From positions 1 through 11,194 of the forward strand of contig DKGY01000082.1 of NCBI GenBank assembly GCA_002453475.1: DNA of 11,194 nt. Reading direction: 5' to 3'. The DNA comes from Clostridium sp. UBA6758. Lineage in GTDB: Bacteria; Bacillota; Clostridia; Clostridiales; Clostridiaceae. Numbering within the stretch: the stretch's first letter is position 1; each line of letters begins with the position of its first letter. This document shows positions 1-5,957 of this stretch, piece by piece. Below the pieces are notes generated by a model that saw only the letters and a list, made by a program, of their open reading frames with translations, did no database searches and had not been told where the DNA came from. The position numbers and the translations under genes are program-made.

Positions 1-1210
1 AACCAGCCATAACAAAGAACTTCTTAATAGCACCAGATTTAACAGCTTCTACTACCTTATCTGCTAAAGCAAATACTTGTGCATGAGCAAAACCGCCTAC
101 AATTTTACCATTTTCAATTTCTTTAGGTGATGGTAATTTTTTAGCATGTTCTATAATTTCACTAAAGTCTTTAGCTTTTCCCTCTTCTCTATCTTTAATA
201 TATTTAAATCCTGGATATCCAGTAGCACCTGTAGTATAAACTCTATCTGCATAACTTTCCTTTGGTGGTACTATACAATTTGTTGTAAACAGTATTGGAC
301 CATTAAAAGGTTCAAATTCTTCATTTTGTTTCCACCAAGCATTACCATAGTTACCTACAAAATTAGAATATTTCTTAAAGAACGGATAATAGTGAGCAGG
401 TAACATTTCACCATGAGTATAAACATCTACTCCTGTATCTTTTGTTTGTTCTAAAAGCTCTTCTAAATCCTTTAAATCATGTCCTGATATCAATATAGCA
501 GGGTTATTTCTAACACCTATGTTTACTTCGGTTATTTCTGGACTTCCATAAGCCCCCGTATTAGCAGCATCAAGCATTGCCATAGTATCCACACCAAATT
601 TTCCTGTTTCTAAAGTAAGTGCAACTAGTTCATCTGCACTTAATGTATTATCTAATGTAGCTACTAATGCCTTTACCATAAAATCATAAACTTCTTCATT
701 TTCTTTTCCTAAATTTAATGCATGTTCAGCATAGGCTGCCATACCTTTTACACCATAAATAATTAATTCTCTAAGAGAACGTACATCTTCATTTTCAGTA
801 GCTAATATTCCAACTTCAATAGCCTTTGATTTTTCTAAAAGTTCTAAATCACCTTCTACTACAAAAGTAGCAGCATCATGTAATTCTCCTAAACTTATTC
901 CTTTATCTAATAAATCTTTCTTAACTTCTTCTCTAAGTTCTATAGCTTCCTTTATTTTTTCAACAAATGCAGAATCATCAAAATTAGCATTTGTAATAGT
1001 CATAAATAATCCACTTACTATAAAATGATTAGCTTTAGGAAATCTTATACCTTTCTCTAATCCTTTTTGCTGAAAAATAGCAATTCCCTTCAATGCATAA
1101 ATCATTAAATCTTGTAAGTTAGCAACCTTATCTGTCTTTCCACATACACCTCTTATTGTACAGCCTGTACCTTTTGCAGTTTCTTGACATTGATAACAAA
1201 ACATCCCCAT
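1..1210 (-). CDS. hcp: Hybrid-cluster protein / hydroxylamine reductase, 3' end cut by window edge
   Basis: Cytoplasmic iron-sulfur protein of nitrosative-stress defence. The family reduces hydroxylamine in vitro and has NO reductase or S-nitrosylase activity in some bacteria. The gene opens at an ATG at 1210-1208 behind AAAGGAGG, an ideal Shine-Dalgarno, and stays open for 403 codons to the left edge (the family is about 550 residues). The N-terminus carries C5-x2-C8-x8-C17-x5-C23, the [4Fe-4S] spacing of class I/III proteins rather than the [2Fe-2S] spacing of E. coli. Hybrid-cluster ligands visible are H244 (SGHDL), E268 (HGEML) and C312 (TNCIVPP), numbered exactly as in the Desulfovibrio protein. 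The reading frame leaves the window at ...FFVMAG, just before the expected persulfide cysteine, so that cysteine and the remaining ligands cannot be checked. It is preceded by a Crp/Fnr-type regulator gene and its own promoter with an operator-like dyad, suggesting inducible expression. Confidence 0.96.
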   Translation of the reverse strand, partial: MGMFCYQCQETAKGTGCTIRGVCGKTDKVANLQDLMIYALKGIAIFQQKGLEKGIRFPKANHFIVSGLFMTITNANFDDSAFVEKIKEAIELREEVKKDLLDKGISLGELHDAATFVVEGDLELLEKSKAIEVGILATENEDVRSLRELIIYGVKGMAAYAEHALNLGKENEEVYDFMVKALVATLDNTLSADELVALTLETGKFGVDTMAMLDAANTGAYGSPEITEVNIGVRNNPAILISGHDLKDLEELLEQTKDTGVDVYTHGEMLPAHYYPFFKKYSNFVGNYGNAWWKQNEEFEPFNGPILFTTNCIVPPKESYADRVYTTGATGYPGFKYIKDREEGKAKDFSEIIEHAKKLPSPKEIENGKIVGGFAHAQVFALADKVVEAVKSGAIKKFFVMAG

Positions 1211-1264
1211 TTAAAAACCTCCTTTAAAATTTTGTTTTAATTGGCTTTTTTAATCTATATTAAT

Positions 1265-1270
1265 ATAATA
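1265..1270 (-). promoter_or_regulatory. Candidate -10 box of the hcp promoter
   Basis: The minus strand reads TATTAT here, placing the predicted transcription start near 1258, about 48 bases before the hcp ATG. The position 17 bp upstream reads CCGAAA, which is not a recognisable -35 box. A promoter without a -35 box but with a dyad centred at -41.5 is typical of class II Crp/Fnr activation. The neighbouring TATATT (1267-1262) is an alternative -10 and would move the centre to -44.5. Confidence 0.5.
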
Positions 1271-1291
1271 TGTAATTTTACGCTTAATTTC

Positions 1292-1307
1292 GGTATCCCA
1301 GGATACC
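1292..1307. promoter_or_regulatory. Perfect dyad upstream of hcp, candidate HcpR-type operator
   Basis: The plus strand reads GGTATCC-CA-GGATACC, a perfect 7-2-7 inverted repeat and one of the few GC-richer stretches in this AT-rich intergenic region. Its centre (1299.5) is at -41.5 relative to the start implied by the TATTAT -10 box. A Crp/Fnr-family regulator is encoded immediately upstream. By family knowledge, HcpR-type regulators activate hcp from a palindrome at this position. That this regulator binds here is inference. Confidence 0.6.
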
Positions 1308-1380
1308 ATTGTTAGATATTTGTAAATTTTATGATTATTTATAGATTTTAAATCTATAATCACAATATAGATATATCAAA

Positions 1381-1424
1381 AGAGGCTTTCTCAAAATAGA
1401 AAAATCTATTTTGAGAAAGCCTCT
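1381..1424 (-). terminator. Intrinsic terminator after the Crp/Fnr-type regulator gene
   Basis: A perfect 19-bp inverted repeat (1381-1399 with 1406-1424), extendable to 20 bp with an AAAA loop on the plus strand. It begins 13 bases beyond the regulator stop codon. Reading on the minus strand, the stem ends in CCTCT followed by TTTGATAT, a short U-rich tail. It separates the regulator transcript from the hcp promoter that follows. Confidence 0.85.
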
Positions 1425-1437
1425 CTTGAATAACTCT

Positions 1438-2127
1438 TTATCCTAAACATTCTTTTAAACTTTTTAGATCAATTATTCGAAAGGAGCTTCTGTGAAAATC
1501 TATAATTCCTTCTTCCTTCATATTTATTAATTCTCTCGAAAGGGAAGGTCTAGATACTAGTATATATTCAGCTAATTCATTTCTCTTTAAAGGTATATCA
1601 AAGGTAAGACTATTATTAATATTATATTGCTGAATTAAGTATGTGCTAATTTTCTTTCTTATACTCTTTAATGAAAGAATTTCTACCTTTTCATTTAAAC
1701 TAAGAGCCTTTTTAGCTACTATTTGCAACATGTTCTGTATTAGATTTTTGTGTCCCTGACACGCTTTATTACATACTCCTACAATCTTATCTGGGTGTAA
1801 AAATAGGATAGTACAATCAGTATACGCCTCTACAGTTGAAAGCCATCCATCCTTAGAAAAAGCATCTATTTCTCCAAATAAATCTCCTCTTTTTACTCTT
1901 GACATCATAACTCTATCACCATCTAAAGTTTCCTTACTAACACTTACTTCACCATCTAAAACTACTCCTATCCCAGTTAATTTATCTTTTTCAATAGTTA
2001 TTATATCTCTTTTTTTATAGGTTTTTATGCTAGACTTTAAACAACTTAATACACTTTTAAGTTCTTCTTTTTCAATATCTTTAAATAACTCAATGGTCAT
2101 TAACTGATTAATCCATTTTTCATCCAT
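1438..2127 (-). CDS. Crp/Fnr-family transcriptional regulator, probable HcpR-type activator of hcp
   Basis: A 229-residue, normal-length Crp/Fnr protein. Residues about 12-115 form the cyclic-nucleotide-binding-like beta barrel (GVVLDGEVSV at 55-64, GDLFGEIDAF at 81-90). Residues about 125-155 fit the dimerisation helix. A winged helix-turn-helix follows at about 178-215, with recognition helix SRPSLSREL (192-200) and then KEEGIID. It lacks an Fnr-type N-terminal cysteine cluster, so if it senses NO or redox it probably does so through another cofactor such as heme; this is inference. The next gene downstream is hcp, in its own transcription unit after a strong terminator. The ATG at 2127 is preceded by GGTGAAG at a usable distance. 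Upstream lies a dyad at -41.5 of its own candidate promoter, suggesting autoregulation. The hcpR assignment rests on gene context and is not proven by sequence alone. Confidence 0.88.
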   Translation of the reverse strand: MDEKWINQLMTIELFKDIEKEELKSVLSCLKSSIKTYKKRDIITIEKDKLTGIGVVLDGEVSVSKETLDGDRVMMSRVKRGDLFGEIDAFSKDGWLSTVEAYTDCTILFLHPDKIVGVCNKACQGHKNLIQNMLQIVAKKALSLNEKVEILSLKSIRKKISTYLIQQYNINNSLTFDIPLKRNELAEYILVSRPSLSRELINMKEEGIIDFHRSSFRIIDLKSLKECLG

Positions 2128-2174
2128 AAGACTTCACCATTCCTTACTAATCCTTTATTTCTTCATTTTCCAAT

Positions 2175-2180
2175 ATAATA
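2175..2180 (-). promoter_or_regulatory. Candidate -10 box of the regulator gene
   Basis: The minus strand reads TATTAT, with a predicted start near 2168, about 41 bases before the ATG. Seventeen bases upstream is CAGCAA, not a recognisable -35 box. Box sequence and layout match the hcp promoter, including the dyad centred at -41.5. Confidence 0.45.
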
Positions 2181-2201
2181 TCACATGGCACTATAAATTG
2201 C

Positions 2202-2217
2202 TGTAATAAGTGTTACA
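2202..2217. promoter_or_regulatory. Crp/Fnr-geometry dyad upstream of the regulator gene
   Basis: The plus strand reads TGTAA-TAAGTG-TTACA: 5-bp arms with a 6-bp spacer, the same geometry as Crp and Fnr sites. The centre (2209.5) is exactly -41.5 from the start inferred from the TATTAT box at 2180-2175. It shares the symmetric core GTA-N8-TAC with the dyad in front of hcp, though the inner bases differ. A candidate autoregulatory or Fnr-type site. Confidence 0.5.
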
Positions 2218-2300
2218 AGACAAAGATTATTTCCTCATATGCTTAAAATTTTTATAATCCATTTTTAAAATTAATAACTTAATCAATAATTTAATATCTA

Positions 2301-2936
2301 CTATTCATTAAAATAGGAATATGTACTTTCATATTGCCTTAGTAATTGTTGATAATATGAAATTTGAATATTTACCCTATCATGAAAATATTCTGTACTA
2401 GTTTTAGTAGAAAACTTTTCTTTTAAAAGTTGTTGCAATCTTTTAATTCTATTTTGTAATAAAGTAATTCCATCTTTGTTACTTAGTGTTTCAAATTTGT
2501 CCCATCTTAAAGCATCAAAAATCCTAGAGGCATCAAATCGATCAATATTATCACAATCACTAATAATTTCACATTCTATTGTGCCATTAAATTCGAAATC
2601 TGCTTTTCCATCTACATGAATTGCAATTCCATAACATATTTCATCTATTACTTCTTGTGATAAATTTAAAGTGTTTAGAAAGTTTCTTGCCACTTTTGCA
2701 GAAACTCTTCCATGATCTATTCCTATTTCTGTATCAAACTTTCCTACATCATGTAATAGACATCCTATAACAACTATAAATTCATTTAAACTTTCTTTTT
2801 CTGCAATTTGCTGCCCTAATGCGGCAACTCTTAGAGTATGCTCATATCTATACTGCTTTTCCACTTCATCAATGTTGTCTTTTGAGAACAAATAGTTCTT
2901 TAAAAATTTTCTTGCTTCTTCATAATATTTATTCAT
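2301..2936 (-). CDS. HD-domain protein, predicted metal-dependent phosphohydrolase
   Basis: A 211-residue cytoplasmic HD-superfamily protein of the short YedJ/YpgQ-like type. The metal-ligand series is present: H33 (YEHTLRV), H62-D63 (LLHDVGK), H75 (DHGRVSA), H107 (AIHVDG) and an aspartate in ISDCDNID (127-132). It is therefore expected to be catalytically competent. The family hydrolyses nucleotides or other phosphate esters, and the substrate here is unknown. The ATG at 2936 is the only possible start, because an in-frame TAA lies two codons upstream. No Shine-Dalgarno sits next to it; the nearest good one is 53 bases upstream beyond a hairpin (described separately). Separated by more than 140 bases from both neighbours, it looks like a single-gene unit. 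No convincing terminator is seen in 2222-2300. Confidence 0.85.
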   Translation of the reverse strand: MNKYYEEARKFLKNYLFSKDNIDEVEKQYRYEHTLRVAALGQQIAEKESLNEFIVVIGCLLHDVGKFDTEIGIDHGRVSAKVARNFLNTLNLSQEVIDEICYGIAIHVDGKADFEFNGTIECEIISDCDNIDRFDASRIFDALRWDKFETLSNKDGITLLQNRIKRLQQLLKEKFSTKTSTEYFHDRVNIQISYYQQLLRQYESTYSYFNE

Positions 2937-2944
2937 TCTTTATC

Positions 2945-2986
2945 TTTAGTGAGAGAGTGTACTGTAAGTACTAAACCCTCACTAAA
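2945..2986 (-). promoter_or_regulatory. Leader hairpin between Shine-Dalgarno and ATG of the HD gene
   Basis: A 9-bp perfect stem (2945-2953 with 2978-2986, TTTAGTGAG/CTCACTAAA), an internal loop, and an upper 4-bp GTAC/GTAC stem (2959-2962 with 2968-2971) closing a 5-base loop. On the minus strand it lies between a 7-base perfect Shine-Dalgarno (GAGGTGA, 2995-2989) and the ATG at 2936. With the hairpin folded, about 10 unpaired bases remain between them. No U-tract follows on the minus strand, so it is not a terminator for this gene. Confidence 0.55.
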
Positions 2987-2987
2987 A

Positions 2988-2996
2988 CTCACCTCT
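2988..2996 (-). promoter_or_regulatory. Strong Shine-Dalgarno placed 53 bases before the HD gene start
   Basis: The minus strand reads AGAGGTGAG; GAGGTGA matches the extended anti-Shine-Dalgarno over 7 bases. No start codon at normal spacing opens a useful frame: the GTG after it gives GTG AGG GTT TAG. The only sizeable downstream gene starts at 2936. Confidence 0.5.
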
Positions 2997-3005
2997 TTTC
3001 TTTTT

Positions 3006-3033
3006 ATATTATTTTATGTGTATAACATGTTAA
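3006..3033 (-). promoter_or_regulatory. Candidate promoter of the HD gene
   Basis: The minus strand has TTAACA (3033-3028, 5 of 6 to the -35 consensus), a 16-bp spacer and TAATAT (3011-3006, 4 of 6). The predicted start falls near 2999, just before the AGAGGTGAG motif. If real, the leader begins with the Shine-Dalgarno followed by the hairpin. In such AT-rich DNA, chance matches are common. Confidence 0.35.
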
Positions 3034-3076
3034 TAGCTTTGTTAATACTACGCAAATACGAATTTTTGATTTTTTA

Positions 3077-3529
3077 CTATATTATAGTAATATCATTATC
3101 TATAATTATTATGGCTTGACTGTCCGTTAATTTAATATTAGAATAATCACTTTTATTTAAATATCCACATTCTGTACCTTCTTCTGCGTGAACATTGAGC
3201 GTACAATTGATATAACCTAAATTGTTAGGTAAATTTTGTGATAAAACAACGCTACCTGCACTTACGCCTACATATACCCCTCCGTTATTCAAAAATTTTT
3301 TCAATGGAATATTAAAATTAGTTTCGTTCATTTTGTTCAATAAATGTTGTGTAGTTCCACCGCAAACGTATATCACATTAAAATTACAAATTTCATCACA
3401 ACTCATAATTCTATTTAAATCATATGTAACTATGTTATCTTCTAAAATGCCAATATCTAAAAGGTCATTTTTACACACTGGAATCCACACCTTTGCATCA
3501 TCAAAAATAGCATAGCGCATATTATACAT
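3077..3529 (-). CDS. S51-type peptidase (dipeptidase E-like), N-terminally truncated
   Basis: Class I glutamine-amidotransferase-like fold of the peptidase S51/PepE group, whose members cleave N-terminal Asp dipeptides. Visible are YVCGGTTQ (54-61, the usual GGNT loop with T in place of N) and the nucleophile elbow GVSAGSVV (88-95, Ser90). H114 in LNVHAEEGT and the C-terminal strand QAIIIID (139-145) also match. Full-length relatives have roughly 200 residues or more. This 150-residue product starts at about what is normally residue 35-45 and lacks the first beta strand and the LFIPTA-type segment. The ATG at 3529 has GGAG seven bases upstream, and an in-frame TAA lies six codons before it. 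No missing N-terminus is apparent in any minus frame of 3530-3700. It could be a decaying gene that retains a usable start, or a functional shortened protein. The C-terminus appears complete. Confidence 0.7.
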   Translation of the reverse strand: MYNMRYAIFDDAKVWIPVCKNDLLDIGILEDNIVTYDLNRIMSCDEICNFNVIYVCGGTTQHLLNKMNETNFNIPLKKFLNNGGVYVGVSAGSVVLSQNLPNNLGYINCTLNVHAEEGTECGYLNKSDYSNIKLTDSQAIIIIDNDITII

Positions 3530-3704
3530 AAATATTCTCCTGACTATTTAAAATTTTTCATAGATAACTATTTAAAATTTCTCCTATTTACCTATGAAAC
3601 TATGTAAATATGTAAATAGTTGTTCTGTTCATGCGGGTTTCAGGAATTTTGCTATTTAAAAGTACCTGTGTTAAAGGTTCATTAATTTTGAAAATAAGCC
3701 TTAT
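3530..3704. other. Gene-free stretch between GNAT and truncated peptidase genes
   Basis: No gene or clear terminator is seen. It contains two copies of AAATTTTAAATAGT on the minus strand just before the peptidase start (within 3541-3585). It also has tandem TATGTAAA-type repeats (about 3600-3619). These may mark the site where the peptidase gene lost its 5' end, but no mobile-element boundary is recognisable. Confidence 0.4.
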
Positions 3705-4478
3705 CTATAAATTTCTTCTTAAAATATGCCAGATATCATTTCCTTGAAATCCACATTTTCGATACATCCTTTGCGGGTTTGTCTTATTATCAACTTTTCC
3801 TGATACAGTAACAAATTTAGATTTTTCTTTAATTATCAATAATAAAAAATTTACAAGAGCAGCTCCTATTCCATACCCCCTATATTGAGGCAGTACTTGT
3901 ATCCATTCTAAGGAACCTTCCATGATATCTTTATCACACTCAGCTATACCTAAAGCAATAGGCATTTCTTTTATATTATCCACCACAAAAACCCATAGAC
4001 TATTATCAAAAACTTCTTCTTTAGTCCAATCTAAAACTTCCTCAGGAGTTACTCTAATATCTGAATAACATTTGCAAATTATATCTGATACTATATCCGC
4101 TTCTCTTGGTATATCCACAGTGTCAAATGAAAATCTTCTATCTAATTCTTCCTTATGAATATTTTTGAGATTATGAATAAGTTTAAAATACTTTTCATCT
4201 ATAAAATCTAATTTATTAAATTTTCCAATAAAGTTATCATGCAAAATCATCATTTCATAGTTATCTTTAATTTTAGGATATATGCTATATTTACTACTAA
4301 TCCAATAGGTATGGAGCATAGATTCATTTTCTATAATAAGATTTACAACTTCATTATTATTAATTTTAATTTCCTTTTTAAAATTAGAAGTCATCTTTAT
4401 AGTTTTCCATAACGCCGTTGGCTGAAATGAGCAGGGATTTTCTAAGTACTTTTCTCTTAAAACAACTTCAAAATTCAA
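3705..4478 (-). CDS. GNAT-family N-acetyltransferase
   Basis: A 257-residue acetyl-CoA-dependent acyltransferase. The C-terminal half carries the GNAT core: a beta strand LEWIQVLP (190-197) followed by the pyrophosphate-binding loop QYRGYGIGAAL (198-208; R200, G201, G203, G205). The final motif NPQRMYRKCGF (234-244) is the usual helix-strand end of the fold. The N-terminal 120 residues are not recognised and may be a degenerate second GNAT domain or a substrate-binding extension. The start is TTG at 4478, supported by GGGGAGG eight bases upstream; the next in-frame Met is at residue 28 or later and has no such site. It lies 99 bases after the Fes-like esterase gene with a gene remnant between, so co-transcription with the esterase is possible. 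Substrate unknown. Confidence 0.85.
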   Translation of the reverse strand: MNFEVVLREKYLENPCSFQPTALWKTIKMTSNFKKEIKINNNEVVNLIIENESMLHTYWISSKYSIYPKIKDNYEMMILHDNFIGKFNKLDFIDEKYFKLIHNLKNIHKEELDRRFSFDTVDIPREADIVSDIICKCYSDIRVTPEEVLDWTKEEVFDNSLWVFVVDNIKEMPIALGIAECDKDIMEGSLEWIQVLPQYRGYGIGAALVNFLLLIIKEKSKFVTVSGKVDNKTNPQRMYRKCGFQGNDIWHILRRNL

Positions 4479-4502
4479 ATTAAAAACCTCCCCAAGTAAT
4501 TA

Positions 4503-4561
4503 TCACTTTAAACCTAGCTTTAAATCATAAATAAAAGCCTTAGCGAACTCTTGTTGCTCAC
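4503..4561 (-). pseudogene. Orphan 3' end of a second copy of the HD-like gene
   Basis: The minus strand encodes CEQQEFAKAFIYDLKLGLK and a TGA. This matches the C-terminus of the intact HD-like gene at 5958-6521 (REQQEFAKAFIYDLKVGIN). The first 44 bases (4561-4518) match 6016-5973 with one silent difference (TTC/TTT). The last five codons diverge in sequence but not in length, and each copy has its own stop. The fragment follows the esterase stop codon at once and is in the same frame. There is no upstream part of the gene, so this is a gene remnant left by insertion, deletion or recombination. Confidence 0.85.
4518..4561. repeat. 44-bp direct repeat, copy A (partner 5973-6016)
   Basis: Identical to 5973-6016 except at 4545 (g) versus 6000 (a). 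The two copies are 1,455 bp apart in the same orientation. They enclose the Fes-like esterase gene and the methyltransferase remnant. Recombination between them would remove exactly that block and leave an intact HD-like gene. Confidence 0.9.
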
Positions 4562-4577
4562 AACAAATCCTCTTCTC

Positions 4578-5798
4578 CTAATTTATTCCTATAAGTGAAA
4601 TCAACCCATTTGCTAAGTTTTCTCCCCAACTTAAGTAATCATGTCCACTTTTAAACCATTGAAATTCAACATCATATCCTTTAGCCGTTAAAGTATCTTT
4701 TAACTTTATATTAGTATCGATTATTTTATCCTTAGTTTCTAAAACTCCAATACTTAAATAAAATTTAAGGGATAATTTATCTATTTTCTTAAAATTAGAG
4801 CTCATCCAGCAATCATCATTAACAGAACTATAACTTTCAGGTCTATACCAATAAGAGCCTGACTGAGAAAGAACATTTCCAAAAATTTTTGAATAGTTTA
4901 ACCCTAAATAAGTTGCTGTTAATCCCCCTAAACTTAGTCCACAAATTATGGCATCTTTTGGGTTAATAGAAATATTATAATTTTGTCTAGCCCATGGAAT
5001 TAATTCTTTTACTATAACTTCTCCAAAAGAATCACTACACTTCAATTCTTTCATCCTGTTTTCTGTTGAATCAATGAATATTGCAACTATAGGAGGTATC
5101 TTTTTAGAAGCTATAAGATTATTTAAAGTTTCTATGGCAGAAAGAAGATTAATATACTCGTCACCATCAGTTAATACTATAAACCCATAGTTTTTTTCAT
5201 TCCTATCATATCCATAAGGTGTATAAACTCTAATTCTGCGCTTATCCTCTAAATTTTCACTTTCAAATTTATATTCTTCTAAACTTCCTCTTGGTACATC
5301 TTCTATTTTTTTAGTCCAAACATCTTCCGGTGACTGTGGCATTATTACATAAGAACTTTTCTCATCATCTTCTTCATTTTCCCCTTTAAAAATCATTACT
5401 TTTTTATTTAATCTATCATATACAGATCTATTATAATATCTTTCATCCCAATTATTATCTAATGGATCATTTGGTGAAAAATAATACTTAAAACGTACAT
5501 CATTTCTCACTTCATAGGTAATGTACCATAAGTCTGTTTCCAATATTCTTTGCATTTGATTATCGTTATAATTCTCTTTTCCTACAGGAGGTACAAACAA
5601 AACATTTTCACATTCTTTATCTCCTTTATAAATAAAGGTAACTAAACTATTTTCAGAATCATTTTCTAACTCTTCTATTATTGGAGTCCCCTTCTCTTCA
5701 ATAATGCATAAAAATTCTTCTATAGCTCTTTCCCCATATAATTTAATTTTCTCTTCTAATTCAGTTATAGTTCTACTTTTAAGTAATGATTTTTTCAT
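4578..5798 (-). CDS. Fes-like esterase (enterochelin esterase family, esterase D fold)
   Basis: A 406-residue cytoplasmic esterase with no signal peptide. Residues about 50-160 resemble the Fes N-terminal domain (SLVTFIYKGD, VRFKYYFSPNDP). Residues 170-406 are the esterase-D alpha/beta hydrolase: RIRVYTPYGYDRN (188-200), the nucleophile elbow GLSLGG (287-292, Ser289), GVLETKD (351-357, where an acid residue is expected) and GHDYLSW (385-391, His386). Fes enzymes hydrolyse the ester backbone of imported catecholate siderophores. No siderophore uptake or synthesis gene is in the window, so the substrate is open and another ester or peptide-like compound is possible. The ATG at 5798 follows AGAGGAAAG. 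The gene lies between two orphan gene tails and inside the 44-bp direct repeats, suggesting later acquisition. Its stop is followed in frame by the HD-gene tail. Confidence 0.82.
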   Translation of the reverse strand: MKKSLLKSRTITELEEKIKLYGERAIEEFLCIIEEKGTPIIEELENDSENSLVTFIYKGDKECENVLFVPPVGKENYNDNQMQRILETDLWYITYEVRNDVRFKYYFSPNDPLDNNWDERYYNRSVYDRLNKKVMIFKGENEEDDEKSSYVIMPQSPEDVWTKKIEDVPRGSLEEYKFESENLEDKRRIRVYTPYGYDRNEKNYGFIVLTDGDEYINLLSAIETLNNLIASKKIPPIVAIFIDSTENRMKELKCSDSFGEVIVKELIPWARQNYNISINPKDAIICGLSLGGLTATYLGLNYSKIFGNVLSQSGSYWYRPESYSSVNDDCWMSSNFKKIDKLSLKFYLSIGVLETKDKIIDTNIKLKDTLTAKGYDVEFQWFKSGHDYLSWGENLANGLISLIGIN

Positions 5799-5827
5799 AC
5801 TAATCTTTCCTCTCTTTCAATTACTGC

Positions 5828-5956
5828 TTATTTATCAGTTAATATAGTGAACTCCCACGGTATGTTTTCATTATTCCAGACTGGATGATCCTCAAAGCTT
5901 TTTAGTATAAAACCAGATGTAATTACTGAATTTATGATTTCACTAAGGGTATATAA
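5828..5956 (-). pseudogene. Orphan 3' end of a SAM-dependent methyltransferase
   Basis: The minus strand is open from just after the stop of the HD-like gene to a TAA at 5830-5828. Its translation includes YTLSEIINSVITSGF and ends in ENIPWEFTILTDK. This is the ending I know from class I SAM-dependent methyltransferases of clostridia and bacilli (a TLSEIIN helix, a strand, a helix, then P-EFTI at the end). There is no start codon, Shine-Dalgarno or Rossmann SAM-binding motif; about 200 upstream residues are missing. It directly abuts the HD-like stop codon, so this is a recombination junction. The assignment is from memory of the family and should be checked by search. Confidence 0.6.
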
Positions 5957-5957
5957 T

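Noticed and set aside
146..403. Plus-strand open frame of 85 codons
   Set aside because: Antisense to hcp, Phe/Ile/Ser-rich, no Shine-Dalgarno and no known domain; a shadow of the coding frame.
2222..2300. AT-rich repeats after the HD gene as a terminator
   Set aside because: The AAAATTTT-like runs are self-symmetric, but no two arms pair over a useful length with a T-tract.
2933..2992. 19-codon leader frame starting GTG whose TGA overlaps the HD gene ATG (ATGA)
   Set aside because: Attractive for translational coupling, but its GTG lies inside the Shine-Dalgarno itself, with no ribosome binding site of its own at usable spacing, and the peptide shows no pattern. Kept only as an alternative to the hairpin-bridge idea.
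3075..3089. Palindrome TACTATA-T-TATAGTA at the end of the peptidase gene
   Set aside because: A hairpin with a one-base centre cannot fold well, and the minus strand is followed by A-rich rather than T-rich sequence, so it is not a terminator.
3222..3515. Plus-strand open frame of 97 codons
   Set aside because: Lies opposite the S51-type peptidase gene, which has clear family motifs.
4578..5798. Siderophore system around the Fes-like esterase
   Set aside because: No transporter, NRPS, iron-uptake gene or Fur-box-like dyad was seen nearby, so the name is kept at family level.
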